Source of the DNA: Megamerina dolium
Taxonomy: Eukaryota; Arthropoda; Insecta; Diptera; Megamerinidae
Assembly: GCA_963854835.1 (NCBI GenBank)
Contig: OY978530.1
Span: 27,680,637 to 27,744,636 of the forward strand
DNA: 64,000 bases
Direction of reading: 5' to 3'
Part shown: piece by piece, positions 34,560 through 48,675 of the stretch
Numbering within the stretch: position 1 is the first letter of the stretch
Layout: every line of letters begins with the position of its first letter
Position numbers and translations under genes: made by a program
Notes under the pieces: generated by a model
What the model saw: only the letters and a program-made list of their open reading frames with translations
What the model was told of the DNA's origin: nothing
The model's database searches: none

Positions 34560-34930
34560 ACATCCAACCCAATATCATCGTTTCTTATCTTCTCGAAGGG
34601 TTTGGTGATTCCCAAATGCCCTCCACTGGAAGCATTGTAATACTCAGCTATCGCTTCGTTTATTCTTGCCCTTGGTACCACTAAAAGATCATTAGTGATT
34701 TTTTCATCATCACTTTCTCATGCTCGTAATAAACATCCATCTCGTAATTACAGGCTTTGTTACTGCGCCCAGTATGCATTTGCTATTGGACTCTCATTAG
34801 CCATTTCTCGCCAATATGGACGTATGCTCTGCTCCTTGTATTCCATAATCTTTATGAGATCTGGGTAACTCCGGTGATCTTCTTGCATTCGTTCAGTGGT
34901 CCATGACTCGTCCGGCAAGTTATTCGTAAG
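34560..34930 (-). pseudogene. gypsy B2 integrase N-terminus
   Basis: Reads VVPRARINEAIAEYYNASSG then GGHLGITKPFEKIRND, the start of the zinc-binding domain, after a charged linker (SYPDLIKIMEYKEQS). It ends before the Cys pair. Frameshifts occur near 34,770. Confidence 0.75.
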
Positions 34931-36526
34931 TCATATGTCGACAATGTGCTCCTTGCTTTCCACTCGAGAACAATGTTTACATTTCATTTTGTAAGGACGA
35001 CGAAATAAACCATCCGCGTTGCCATGATGTCCTCCTTTACGATGTTCGATTGTAAAGTCACAGCTCTGCAGCCGTTCAATCCAACGCGCCAATTGTCCTT
35101 CTGGATTTTTAAATTGTAGTAGCCACCTTAGCGCTACGTGGTCAGTTCGCAGATGAAATGACTGACCGTACAAGTATTTATGGAAAAACTTTACGCATTC
35201 CAATATTGTGAACAACTTGCTTCGAGTGACAGAGTAGTTTCACCCTGGCTTTCATAGGATTTTACTATAATATGCTATCACTTTTTCTTGCCCATCTACG
35301 ATCTGGGTGGATGAGTTCCGTAGCACAGTGGTTCGTGATTTGGCCTTCTGTTCAGTAGGTAGTGGGTTCAAGTCCCATCCGTGGAATCTCTACTCTCGAA
35401 AAGATATTAGAGATGCTGCTGGTAGTAACTATTTGCCATGAAATGACTAAGCTCAAAAAAGTGATGTCACAAGGGTTCTGTCATTCGGAACCGGCTAATA
35501 TAAATAGGTCCATTTTAATACTGATAAAAATTTAACACGCACATCAGCATTGGAAGAGAAGCTGGGTGGTGTCATTAAGGGCCTTTCTGGTCTAAGTGTG
35601 TTCTCTCAGTGAGAGGGCAACCGCAATAACCTACCCAAAGCCGTGATCTGGGAGAGCAGGCCACTTATTCCACAGCCACTAGCGTCTGTGTCCAACACAA
35701 ACTTTTGACCAGGAACTGGATACGCAAGTTAAACAGACTCTTTCTTTCAGCTGTTTGAATGTTTTCTGTTGTTCCTCTCCCCACACAAATAATTTGTTCT
35801 TTATTGTGAGCTCAGGCAAAGTGCTGGCGATGTTTGCAAATCCATAAACTAATCGTCTATGGTAGATACATAAGCCTAAAAAGATTCTTAACTCGTGAAT
35901 ATTTGCTGCAATAGGCCAGTCTTGTACTGCTGCAACTTTCTCTTCGTCGGAATGTACCCCTTCTGTTGTTACTTTATGACCAAGATATTTAACTTCTCGA
36001 CTTAAAAGTGAAAACTTTTACGGATTCAATATAAGCCTTGCTGATTGTGTACGCTCAAACACTTCTTTCAACTTTTCCAGGTGGTCTTTAAATTCTTTTT
36101 CTATCATCATAATGTTATCGGTATACATCAAGCACGTTTTCAAGTGTAGTCCTCTGAGTACACGCTCCATCAAACGTTCGAAAGTAGCTGGCGCATTGCA
36201 TAAACCAAATGGCATGACTGTAAATTTCCATAGACCATCGCCAATACTGAAAGCTGTTTTCTCTTTGTTCGCCTTACCAAGTTCCACTTGCTAGTAGCCA
36301 CTTTGCAGATCAAGAGTTGAGAACCACTCGCACCAGATAGCGTGTCCAGAGTGTCATCGATTCTTGGCAGTGGATAGCTGTCTTTTTTCGTAATATCATT
36401 TAGCTTTCTGTAATCCACACAGAATCGAGTACTTCCATCCATTTTCTTTACCAGCACAACTGGTGAACTCCATGGACTCGCTGAAGGTTCAATAACACCT
36501 TGTTTCTTCATATCGGTAATCAGCAA
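34931..36526 (-). pseudogene. gypsy B2 RT and RNase H
   Basis: RT blocks: [58 protein letters not shown]; the catalytic YMDD/YLDD is changed to YTDN. The RNase H end is FHKYLYGQSFHLRTDHVALRW, IERLQSCDFTIEHRKG and HHGNADGL. A SINE (35,308-35,644) separates the connection domain from RNase H. A 1-2 nt loss near 36,300 breaks RT at the same place as in B1 (after SQLLI). Confidence 0.85.
35308..35644 (+). mobile_element. tRNA-derived SINE, copy 4, divergent subfamily, with TSD
   Basis: A box at 35,321-35,331 (TAGCACAGTGG) and B box at 35,365-35,375 (GGTTCAAGTCC). The body shares GTGATGTCACAAGGGTTCTG and TCGGAACCGGCTAATATAAA with the other copies. The 3' end differs and lacks the TTTA tail. An 8-bp GATCTGGG repeat at 35,300-35,307 and 35,645-35,652 is the probable target-site duplication; removing one repeat and the SINE restores gypsy RNase H coding continuity. 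Confidence 0.85.
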
Positions 36527-37880
36527 TTAGTTTAACGATGGATTTGTGTTAGTGGAGCGATCGCTGTCCACCTTATTCTCCTTTTTTTGTCTTCCTATAG
36601 AATTCGATCTTGATCGCTTTCGTCGTAGACGGCAGTCACGCGCCATGTGTCCTGATTTATCGCAAATAAAACACTTACCAGTAAATTTGTTTTCACGTCG
36701 ACCTGTTGTTCTTGATTCAGGTTGCACTACTGACCTTACTGCCTGACACACTGCTTCAACCAGATCTGAAGTTTCTGTTTCTAGTTGGCGTACTCGTGGC
36801 ATTGGTCGACACATTAAACTAGCGGCTTCGTACGTCAAGGCACTACTAACTGTTTCCGCATATGTACTCCTTGGTGTCATGGCCAGGGCACGCTTAGTCT
36901 CTCCATCGCGTATACCATCTATGAATGCCTTTATTTTTATTCTTTCGACCAACTCTTCCGAATTAGCGGAGAACGCTAGATGACATAAGCGCTCAATATC
37001 GGGAGCGAATTCCTGAAGGCTCTCATTATTCCGTTGCACTCGCGATCTTAATTCCACTTTATGCATTTGACTCTTATATTAATTTCCATATTTGAGCTGG
37101 AGTGTGTTCATCAGTGATTGATAGCTACTACGATCATTCTTCGGAACCATTTGTAAAACTTCTTACGCATTACCCTTTAATGCCACTATTAAAGCAGCGG
37201 TCTTGTCACTATCGTCCCATTGATTCTTCGAAGCTGTTGTGTCGAACTGTAGTTTGAAGATGTTGAATGGCGTGGTTCCATCAAATGTTGACGGCTATAG
37301 CTTTATTGTACTCGTTTCTTCACTGATATAGATGGTCCGTTTATTTTTAGTTGATTGAGTTTGTGCTCTAATTTCTCGAACTTATCTTCCAGGTTATTTA
37401 CATGTTCCATCAGATCCGTCACATTTTCATTAATGGTACCAGAAATTTCATCTACATGTTCTTTTAGTTCTGCAACTCTCTCATTCATAGCCCCCGAAAT
37501 TTCTTAAAGTTTGTAGTTGATTGCCTTCTGGAATTCTCCAATGACGTTTTCTTGGAAAGACGAAATTTCTTGAATTCCCATACGCATGTTCTTGAAACCT
37601 GGAGTCAATTGTTTTCTGGAATTCTCCCATAATGTTTTCTTGGCGAGCAGAATGCATTAATTCCTTGCAGTTGCTGATGCTGTTGTTGCATCATGGAATT
37701 AATTAATTCCATGAGTTGACCACTCGAATCTATCTTGCTCTCTTCCTCAGCGTGCAAAACTGCATGTATATCGGCTCCTTCAAAGAACTCATGTTCTTCT
37801 ATATTAACGATAGATTCGTCTCTACCAACAGCTTCTTAAGCTGGTCCACTTTTGGTTGGTCAATTTTTACCATCTTTAGA
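36527..37880 (-). pseudogene. gypsy B2 gag
   Basis: From near 37,874: MVKIDQPKVDQLKKLLVE. Next comes a coiled-coil-like segment (VAELKEHVDEISGTI, LMEHVNNLEDKFEKLEHKL; 37,303-37,488), then the capsid region SRVQRNNESLQEFAPDIERL and RIKIKAFIDGIRDGETKRAL, and the zinc knuckle CFICDKSGHMARDC (CX2CX4HX4C) with a basic tail. Several stops interrupt it; the last 180 codons are open. Confidence 0.85.
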
Positions 37881-38009
37881 GAATCTCACTTCTGCCAACA
37901 ATTGTTACGTTTTTATTTTGTGAACGTTTAATTTGAATAACCTTGTTCGATCACTGGATTATGTTAATAATAATTGCACGTTTCGATGCTGCTTATATTC
38001 GTGTCATTC

Positions 38010-38338
<329 letters not shown>

Positions 38339-39650
38339 TGCCAGCCTTTCGTTGGGATGACAGCATTCGTAATAATGTCATAGTATGGTGGGGGAGGTGG
38401 CGCCAGCATATGGATAAGGTTAAGGATTTTCGTGTGCCATATTGCTATTTCACGCATGGTGTGAAGGCCTTCGCCGCTGTCGGCTATTGGAGATCAAGAG
38501 ATCCGGACGGCGAAGTTAGAGTTACAAGTGTGCCCTTCTAAAAGCTGTTACTATTCCACGCCTAGAACTGCAAGCAGCAGTACTAAGCGTTCGTCTGCGA
38601 AAGCTCATATTAGACATTCATCAATTAAGATCTCGCCGATGCTTTTTATAGAGCGATTCCAGAACGGTGCAACAAGAGATCATGGAAATGTTCATTTTTC
38701 ACAAAACTCCTGCTGGCTGACTAGACCTACCTTTTTACGACGCGATTGAAGTAATTGGCCGATTGAAACTGTTGTCGCTGAAACCTTGGATGAATCAAAT
38801 GAAGAGCTTGGTCCAAAATTTGCTCTTCTAGTGAGTAACTGTGCATTAATTGATTATAACCGTTTTTCAAATTTAAATGGGCAATATGAATAAAATGAAC
38901 AATATTTTTGTTAACCGTTTTATAAATCGCTGTAGAAATAAAAGGAAGAATATGGTCTAACTGCAATCGAGCTTGAAACCGCCGAGGGCTTGTTATGCCT
39001 ACACGTACAATCCGAAACCTTTGCTTGTGCACGCAGCAATATCCAAGTTGGTAGAGGTGTACCGAAACATAGCGCGTTAAAGCAACTTGTGCCATACATA
39101 GATGATGACCGTCTGCTTCGTGTAGAAGGACATATTGATGCTGACAGCTACCTGCCATATAACACGTGGAGGTCAATCATACTACTATATTTTTACGCGG
39201 CTGCTTGTCCGTTATCATCATTGTCAGATGAAGTATTAGAATCACGAGGCAACTCTTGGTAATATTCGCCGAAAATACTAGTCGGATAATAGTAAAAATT
39301 TTATTGGGACTGACGAAGAAGCTAAACGTTTTCTGAAGTATTTGATGCCGAACTATCTACGAAAGGATAGTTCGGCATAAATCCAGCCAATCCATTGGAA
39401 GGCGGAGTTTGAGAGGGGATGGTACAATGTGTAGAAAGGGTGCTACACCACACACTGTACATGCACGGCTGTACCGCCGAATCATTTCTTGATTGGTACA
39501 GCAAATCCTGCACAAACATCGGCAGCCAAAGCTTCTGACCCGAAGATTTAAATGGTGTCAACGAACGGCGCTCCTCAGAGAAGATGATGTAGTATTTATT
39601 TGCTATTCGATTATTCCAAGAAATCAGTAGCGACGTTGTTGTTGTTTATA
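38339..39650 (+). mobile_element. BEL/Pao fragment D: RNase H and integrase pieces
   Basis: RNase H region: [41 protein letters not shown] and, out of frame, IPRLELQAAVL (38,339-38,640). Integrase N-terminal region: ETFACARSNIQVGRGVPKHS, LVPYIDDDRLLRVEGHID, ADSYLPYNT (38,960-39,260). Integrase C-terminal region: AVPPNHFLIGTANPAQT and LLREDDVVFIC (39,470-39,650). The DDE core between them is deleted. 38,640-38,960 is not assigned. Confidence 0.8.
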
Positions 39651-41819
<2,169 letters not shown>

Positions 41820-41832
41820 TATATATAAGGAC

Positions 41833-42110
41833 AGGCTTTAGGGTAAAACAACTGGAGAAAACCAAGAGTTGTTTCAGATGCTTTGGAGCTGGACACCTGC
41901 AGGCAAACTGCAATGGTCCGGATAAGAACAGACAGGGGCTATGCTTAGGTTGCGGGGAAAGCGGGCACATGATGCGAAGTTGCACAAGTCCACCAAAGTG
42001 CTGCCTTTGCGCATATGAAAATCTGAAGAAGTTGAACCGTATACCTGGTACGAGCAAATGCGCTGCTTATAAGAAACCAGAGCAGTACCAGAGAATACAG
42101 CAACATTCAG
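41833..42110 (+). pseudogene. R1-type LINE ORF1, zinc-knuckle region
   Basis: CFRCFGAGHLQANC and CLGCGESGHMMRSC are CX2CX4HX4C knuckles, followed by CCLCAYENLK and CAAYKK. This arrangement (two regular knuckles and a third altered one, then an ARCAAYK-like end) is typical of ORF1 in R1/Jockey-type LINEs. The N-terminal part is missing. Confidence 0.8.
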
Positions 42111-42302
42111 GCCACTGGCAGTGGTAGAGGATCCTGCTACGTTTATGCTCGCATTAAGGGTATTACATTTATGAGCTGTTATCTCACTCCTATTGATGAT
42201 AGACAGACCTTCCTAGTGCCCCAGACCTCTTTAATATAAGCTACGCTGAGATTTTGCTTATAGAAATGCCAGACGATGCTTTTCTCGTAGGCTTTGCAAA
42301 CG

Positions 42303-42667
42303 ACATAAAAATAAATAAATAAATATGTGACACTTAAAGCCCCAAAGGGCTCATGGGCCGAGCTTCTCTTCTATTACTATTGTGCGTCTTAAATTTGGAC
42401 AGTATTAGAAGGGACCTACTTATTTTATCCGGTTCCGAACGGCAGAACACTTGTGACATCACTTTTTCTGAGCTTTGCCACAGAGTTCTGTTTAGAAGCT
42501 TTTTCATGGCAAGTTGTTACTGTCGGAAGAATTGCCAATTGCTTGCCGACAGGTGGGTACCATTCGAAAGAAAAATCCATCGATATTAAATTTGTTATGC
42601 ATCAGCCGGGGATTGAACCACGACCTACAGATCAGAAGGCGAACACACTAACCACTGAGCTACACAG
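42303..42667 (-). mobile_element. tRNA-derived SINE, copy 5
   Basis: Minus-strand SINE with head TAGCTCAGTGGTTAGTGTG, B box GGTTCAATCCC, the full body, and a tail GTCACATATTTATTTATTTA adjoining 42,303-42,335. It lies within the R1 RT gene, immediately after the FANDI codons. A few head bases (GGGTGCCG) are absent. No clear target-site duplication was found. Confidence 0.9.
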
Positions 42668-43093
42668 AAAACTGAGCTATTGCTCATAACTGGGCGTCAA
42701 ATCCCTTTGGAGTTAACTATGCACATAAACGGTGAACCAGTAGCTACACAGAAAGTAGTGCGATATCTTGGTGTGATATTAGACTCAAAGCTGACTTATA
42801 CGGCACAACTACAATACGCGTCGGATAAAACTGAAAGAATTACAGCTTCGCTAAGCAGGCTGATGGCAACCATTGGTGGATCCTCTCCAAGTAAACGTAA
42901 AGTGTTAATGGCGGTGAACCACTCCATTCTATTATATGGGTGCGAACTGTGGGCAGACACGCTTAAAACAAGAAACAGAACAAAATTTATAGCAGTAGTA
43001 CAAAGAACTATGGCTCTAAGTATAACATATGCTTATCGCACAATATTATTGTGCGCCAATTAATCTGCTAGCAGAAGAGCGGAAAAGGATATA

Positions 43094-44356
43094 CAAGGTG
43101 CGACAATTTTGTATTAAGACTGCTCTTAGAAAACACAATTAAAACACGATATCTGTTAATTTTTCGGTCTATTTATTCGAAATATTCTCCTCTTGATTCA
43201 ACACACTTGTTACATCGATTTAATAGTGATTCAAACGCGTGTTCCAGCTCATTTTTCGGAATTGCCTCCAGTGTCCTTGTTGAAGCCCGTTGTATGTTCT
43301 GAATGTCATCAAAAAACTTCAATTTCAGTATTGGGAACAAAAAGAAGTCGCACGGTGCCAAATCAGGTGAATATGGTGGGTGATTCAACAAACAGACCTT
43401 ATTCCGAGCCAAAAATGATGAACAATGAGTGCTGTGTGACTCGGTGCATTATCGTACAACAGAGACCAAGTTTTTGGATCGCGGTATTCTGGTCGAACAC
43501 GACGGATTCTGGACATCAAACGCTTCAATACTTCGAGGTAACATGCGGAAGTAACTGTTTGACCAGTTGGAACAAATTCTTTGTGGATAATTCCTTTGCT
43601 ATCGAAGAATTTGATGAGCATTCATTTGATTTTCGATGGAACTTTTCGTGTTTTTTTGGCTTGTGGTGAGTTTTTGTATTTCCATTCCGCACTTTGACGC
43701 TTGGTTTCTGGATCGTATTGGATACACCATGTTTCATCACCCGTAACAATTGTTTTCAGGAAGTTTAGATCATTTTTTGCAGCTGCAACCATGTCTCTAG
43801 AATAACTAACTCTCATTAATTTTTGGTCCTCGGTCAACATTTGTTTTGCCCAAATTCTCGTGAAGAATGAGTCGGATAGTTTCTCTGTTGATGTTTAAGG
43901 CCTCTTCCATAATTTTCACTGAAGCATTGCGGTCTTCTGTAATAAAATCACGAACGTTCTGGATCGCTTCCGGCGTCCGCACTGAAATTGGCCTTCCTTC
44001 TTTTATTTTATCTTCCAGCGACTCTCTGCCATCCACAAACCGTTTATGCCATATAAAAACATTTCATCTTGATAAACAAGCATCGCCATACGCTTGCTGC
44101 ATCATTCCGAATGTTTCTGATGCACTTTTACCAATTTTTGCGTGGAATTTAATGACTTCTCTTTGCTCCATGTTAAAATTTCAACATGAAATGAACACGT
44201 GTTTTGTAAAATGAATGTCAGTAAACATTAAATGTCAACCAAATGCCATTAAATTTTGACGGTTAGTAGAGGAAGGTTGAAGCTTCAAAACACATAGATG
44301 GCGCGCTTGGTTGCTGAGGTATGGTTCGAGTCTTAATACATAATTGTCCCTCCTTG
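43094..44356 (-). mobile_element. mariner transposon (DD34D), frameshifted
   Basis: 1263 bp, TA-flanked (43,092-43,093 and 44,357-44,358). The left end CAAGGTGCGACAATTTTGTA pairs with the complement of the right end ATACATAATTGTCCCTCCTTG, giving ITRs of ~28 bp. Inserted in the R1 LINE. A deletion derivative of the same or a close family lies at 46,869-47,409. Confidence 0.9.
43173..44172 (-). pseudogene. mariner transposase, multiple frameshifts
   Basis: N-terminal MEQREVIKF at ~44,172, then the helix-turn-helix part (NASVKIMEEALNINRETIRLIL), WVPH/KLMRVSY region, catalytic D in IVTGDETWCIQYDPETKRQS, D in LLYDNAPSHTA and D in HPPYSPDLAPCDFFLFP, ending RCNKCVESRGEYFE. The residues needed for catalysis are present, but at least three frameshifts split them. 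Confidence 0.9.
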
Positions 44357-44994
44357 TATATGCTGAAAAAAGCGGGAGACCACACAGCACAAACAGAAAT
44401 ACTACTACGATACCAGACAATTAAAACGATACATACGGCAGATGGGTTGCTAACTTATTTAACACAATTGATATCTGGCCATGGCTATTTTTGGAAATAC
44501 ATAAAATGGGCAAAAGCTCACATGCAAGTTATTTATATTCCGATTCCGAAGAAGACGATGCGGAACATACGTTCTTTAACTGTGCGAGATGGAGCAGTGA
44601 AAGAGCTTAGTTACAGCAGCAAAATGGGCAGTGGACTGTCAGAAACCTGCTAGAAAATCTTCTACACAGTGAGGGAAACTGGAACTCTATTTCGAGGTAT
44701 GCGGAATGCGTTCTTATTAGAAAGAAGCGGGACCTGAACGCAGGTCAAAATGAATGAAGTCTTGTAAGGACTATTCCAGGGTCTTACCCCGAAGTATTGG
44801 TATTGTAGTTCCGTGGTAGGTATAAAAAACCCCTGACGGAGGAAGAAGATTTTTAGTGTCTGCGATGGCACACTCCATAATTGTGAAGACAAGTATGTGT
44901 CAGTGGAATAGACTTTTTGTTACCTCCTCATCACAAAAAAAATATTATTATTATTATTATTAATAATAATACTGTTATTATTGCTACCATCATT

Positions 44995-45118
44995 GTTATT
45001 ATTTGACTCTATGAGGGAGTTTTTGTGCCGGTGGGCCTTTTCCGTCGGTTCCTACTCCAGATGGTGGGAGTATATACTTGCCGCTGTTGTTGTTACTGCT
45101 GTGGGTGTTGGTAACTCG
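44995..45118 (+). repeat. dispersed repeat of unknown class, copy 1
   Basis: TATGAGGGAGTTTTTGTGCC through GTATATACTTGCCGCTGTTG to GCTGTGGGTGTTGG recurs at 49,946-50,047 in the same orientation with short indels. No coding potential. It follows the (ATT)n end of the R1 LINE. Confidence 0.75.
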
Positions 45119-46111
45119 GTATCAAATTCGTAGACGCCAAAAAACATCGTCAATGACAGAGAGTTGCCGAAAATTAATGAGAATAATATTCACTTCTATT
45201 GTTGAAATTCAATAAAAATATCGCGTGTATTTATTCGAATATTAAAAAACCTCAATGCTTCCGAGCCGCAGTTTATCTCACTGGGAGTTGATCCAATATA
45301 AAATGCATGAATGAAATGTTGTTGCCTACTGATATTGTATATTAATAATAACAAACCAAATCAGTGCTAATGTTGTGTACTTAAATCAAATAGATTTAAC
45401 TATGGGTTGTTGTTGTATACGTGTGAAAACAAATTTAATATATGTATAATAAAGTGAGATCAATTTTAATGAGTTAGAGTATGGTTGTTGTTGCTTAACA
45501 ATTATAAGTGCCTACTTTTTAACAGTAAATACCCTTTGCATAAGTATAGGCCGAGTAATCTTGTTGTTGCCTCTATATGCAAAAAAAAAACAGCATATAG
45601 AGAAAATGTAAATGAGAGAGAACGGATTTGCTTTGTTTTTTATTTTGTTTTGTTATCGGTGATTAGAAATAGCAGGTAAATTGAAATTGCATATATTTAA
45701 GTACACGTGTTGTTTTGTTTGTTTTGTTCTTGAAGGAAACAAACTAAGGTAGAATGATAAGGAATATATATTGGAAGATGTTCGCGTAATATGAAAATAT
45801 ATTTTTTTTGTGTACTCAAATATTTTGTGGTTAGGCAAGGGAAAAACAACGAATTATGTACCTTTGACTCAATTATATTTTAAAGGTAGTGCGCGATGAC
45901 ATCAACGAGACGATTGTCGCATAGAGATATTATAAAACAGATTTATTGGGAGCACAGATTTGTTAAGTAGAAGAATAAAAACATAAGTGGCCTGTCTAAC
46001 AACGGAGTTAAGATTAGTTGTTGGGTTCACCAACCTTTAACAAATATTATTTTCAATCAGCTTCTTTATTTATTTGTAGGCATATACACTACAATATATG
46101 CACTGGGATGT
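45119..46111. other. AT-rich DNA without recognised gene
   Basis: Only short chance frames and GTTGTTGTTG/TTTTGTTTTG low-complexity runs. No element ends recognised. Confidence 0.5.
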
Positions 46112-46745
46112 GTGTTGGTGACTGTTCACATTGGCTTGCCCAGACGCAACTGTGCGAGCGAGATAGGTAGAAAAGTAGGCAGTAAGAAAGTGATGGAAGT
46201 TTTGCGCCGAAAATCCAATCCAAAATTAAAAATCGGCGCAACAACCTATGTTCTATGTCCAAAGTGTTCCGATTATGACAACTATGCTCACAAATTTTTA
46301 AACGTTGAAGCGATAACATCAATAAGAAGCGTTCTATATTAGGGTTGTGCGATTAATTGTTTGTTCAAAAAGTCTGATTAATTAAATTATTCGACAAATC
46401 AATTCGCTTGATCAAAATTTTGTTTTATCAAAATTGAAATTATTCGATTAATCAGAATTTTTATTAATCGCAATCATTTTCATGTTTATTTTCTCTTTAT
46501 TTATGAAATATTTGAAATATTATCAATATTTTGAAAATTTTTTTAGAATAATTTCTATTTTGAATAATCAAAATAATGATAATTCGATTAATTTTATATT
46601 TGATTAATCGAATACTTTGATTAATCAATATTTCTGAACAAATGATTAATTGCACAGCCCTACTTTATTCCAAAATTCCAATTCCACTGTAGCATTTTAT
46701 TTGAAATAAAACCGGCGCAATTGCACTAATGTGAACACAGCGTTC
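46112..46745. mobile_element. nested MITE-like repeats
   Basis: Inner unit 46,340-46,664: TAGGGTTGTGCGATTAATTG at the left and the complement of TGATTAATTGCACAGCCCTA at the right, the TAGGG-TGTGC type of end seen in hAT elements, with an AT-rich self-complementary interior and no coding sequence. An exact 8-bp duplication is not visible. Outer ends (TGTTCACATTGGCTTGCC near 46,123 and the complement of TGCACTAATGTGAACA near 46,722) may be a second, older pair. A 76-codon frame at 46,112-46,342 is not recognised. Confidence 0.55.
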
Positions 46746-46868
46746 ATGGATATACCGTTCATGGGAAATCTAATGTAAACAGGCACTTGGTTTGTGTTTT
46801 ACTTATGTATTCGTTTAAATGGGTGCCTAATAATTTTGGTGGTAGTATGTACATACGAGCAGAATGTA

Positions 46869-47409
46869 CACAGTGCGACAACTGTGTATTAAGGCTCGAA
46901 CCATATCTCACCAACCAAGAGCGCCATTTATGTGTGAGCACATGCGTTTTGAAGCTTCAACCTTCCGCTACTAACTGTCATTGCATTTGGTTGACATTTA
47001 ATGTTTATTGACATTCATTTTACAAAACACATGTTCGTTTGAACATGAAATTTAACACCCAGCACTCATTGTTCGTCAATTTTTGGCTCGGAATCAGGTC
47101 TGTGTGTTTAATCACCGTATTCACCTGATTCGGCACCGTGCGACTTCTTTTTCTTCCCAAAACTGAAATTGAAGTTGAAAGGATGCTTTTTTGATGACAT
47201 TTAGACCATACAACGAGCTTCGACGAGGGCACTGGAGGCAATTCCGAAAAATTAGCTGGAACTCGCGTTTGAATCACTATTAAATCTATGTAACAAGTGT
47301 ATTGAATCAGGAGGAGAATATTTCGGATAAATATATGGAAAAATTAGCAGATATCGTGTTTTAATTGTGTTTTCCAGAGGCAGTCTTAGTACATAATTGT
47401 CGGACCTTG
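46869..47409 (+). mobile_element. mariner deletion derivative
   Basis: 541 bp, TA on both sides, with ends CACAGTGCGACAACTGTGTA and the complement of ACATAATTGTCGGACCTTG matching the ITRs of the mariner at 43,094. Inside are only the beginning of the UTR and C-terminal scraps (LGIRSVCLI, EKLAGTRV). About 700 bp of transposase are deleted. Confidence 0.85.
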
Positions 47410-47458
47410 TATGTATGTAAATACACATATGTATGGTTGGAACTTTTCCTTGGACATA

Positions 47459-48165
47459 CAGTGAGCGACAAAAGTCTACGTACGGCGACCATTTCTGCTA
47501 TCTGACATGTCCAAAAGCATAATGAAAAGAAGTAATGATAAAATTTTGTTTTAAATATGTTTTTATTATTACATAGCAAAAATTATCTTATTTCATTAAA
47601 AACTTAACAAGTTATTAACATAAAACGACTTCTTTGGGCGACCACGCGGTTTATTTTCAAGACTATTCGTTTTTTTGTAGTTATTGAATATTGTTTGAAC
47701 TGTTGATTTTGTTAAATTTAATAAGCTTGATATTTCACCTTACGATTTGTTTTCATTTCTATACTTTACTACTAAGTTTCGCAAATCAATTGATATTTCT
47801 TTACGGGAAGCTATTGTCACAACCACGAACTTCTGGAAACAGCCAAAATACAACTAAATGCAATCCAAGTATGTCTATTACCAAGCAAAACAGCAAAATG
47901 TAACTAGCGGTACTTTCCCGTTATTGCGCCGCAACACACAACAAAAAAGAAGCGTGGAATGCGCGCCGTATGTAGACTTTTGTCATTGAATTTTTTTCGT
48001 TTTATGTTAATAACTTGTTAAGTTTTTAATGAAATAAGATAATTTTTGCTATGTAATGATAAAAACATATTTAAAACAAAATTGCATCATTACTTCTTTT
48101 CATTATGCTTTTGGACATGTCAGATAGCCGAATGGTCGCCGTATGTAGACTTTTGTCGCTCACTG
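47459..48165 (-). mobile_element. non-autonomous Tc1-like element with ~175-bp ITRs
   Basis: Left CAGTGAGCGACAAAAGTCTA and right TAGACTTTTGTCGCTCACTG are perfect complements, and homology continues ~175 bp inward. TA on both sides. The core TAGACTTTTGTC recurs inside the right half (~47,971), giving an IR/DR plan. The minus strand at 47,640-47,820 encodes a Tc1-type helix-turn-helix remnant (ISSLLNLTKSTVQTIFNNYK, KPRGRPKKS) but no catalytic domain. Confidence 0.85.
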
Positions 48166-48406
48166 TACATATAAGAATGTAGGTATGTATATAAAGAATT
48201 ATGGGATTTCAGAATGTCTCTTAAAAATAAGAACGAAATTTCCAAATGAAGCGACTATGACGTCAACGAAAGAATAACATTCATAAAAATTATAAAAAAG
48301 TTGTATATAAATTTCCGAGAAAAACCACAAGGGGATCGCGATAAACGTTTATTAGATTTATGTTGTGGTTCCAACGTATTCCAACGAATATTTAGTATAT
48401 TTCTTT

Positions 48407-48567
<161 letters not shown>

Positions 48568-48675
48568 TTTTTTTATTTTTTTTTCAATTTTATTTGAGAA
48601 AATAAGTACCTAATATTCCCAATGGTTTATGTACTCATATATATATAGACAAAGTGTGTGAATATACAAAGGTCA

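Larger units (their letters stand above)
34520..37900 (-). mobile_element. Ty3/gypsy element B2, broken
   Basis: The minus strand carries gag, RT, RNase H and the start of integrase, closely related to B1 at 25.6-27.1 kb. A SINE is inserted in the RT-RNase H region, and the integrase is cut off where the CR1/L2-like LINE begins. At 37,890-37,905 the minus strand reads TGGCAGAAGTGAGATTC just before gag, a plausible primer-binding site. A 5' LTR was not confirmed; (TA)n starts ~100 bp beyond. Confidence 0.85.
42120..44720 (+). pseudogene. R1-type LINE ORF2 remains
   Basis: The endonuclease scrap GSGRGSCYVYARIKG and SCYLTP is joined by deletion to the RT palm FNISYAEILLIEMPDDAFLVGF, where YADD is changed to FAND. 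After the SINE: HINGEPVATQKVVRYLGVIL, YASDKTERITASLSRLMATIGG and ILLYGCELWAD. After the mariner: LTQLISGHGYFWKY and, frameshifted, DAEHTFFNCARW. No activity is possible. Confidence 0.8.
41830..44990 (+). mobile_element. R1-type LINE, internally deleted and interrupted
   Basis: Four colinear pieces: ORF1 zinc knuckles (41,833-42,110), endonuclease/RT scraps (42,120-42,302), the RT C-terminal region (42,668-43,093) and the ORF2 C-terminus (44,357-44,720), followed by a 3' flank with (ATT)n at 44,945. A SINE (42,303-42,667) and a mariner (43,094-44,356) interrupt it; taking out the mariner rejoins the R1 frame at a TA. The knuckle style and the C-terminal DAEHTFFNCARW motif fit the R1 clade. Confidence 0.8.

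Noticed and set aside
45485..45679. Short open frames in 45.1-46.1 kb
   Set aside because: Overlapping low-complexity frames on both strands; no motif.
46112..46342. 76-codon frame with a CPKC motif
   Set aside because: It lies inside a MITE-like repeat; one CXXC pair is not enough to call a zinc protein.
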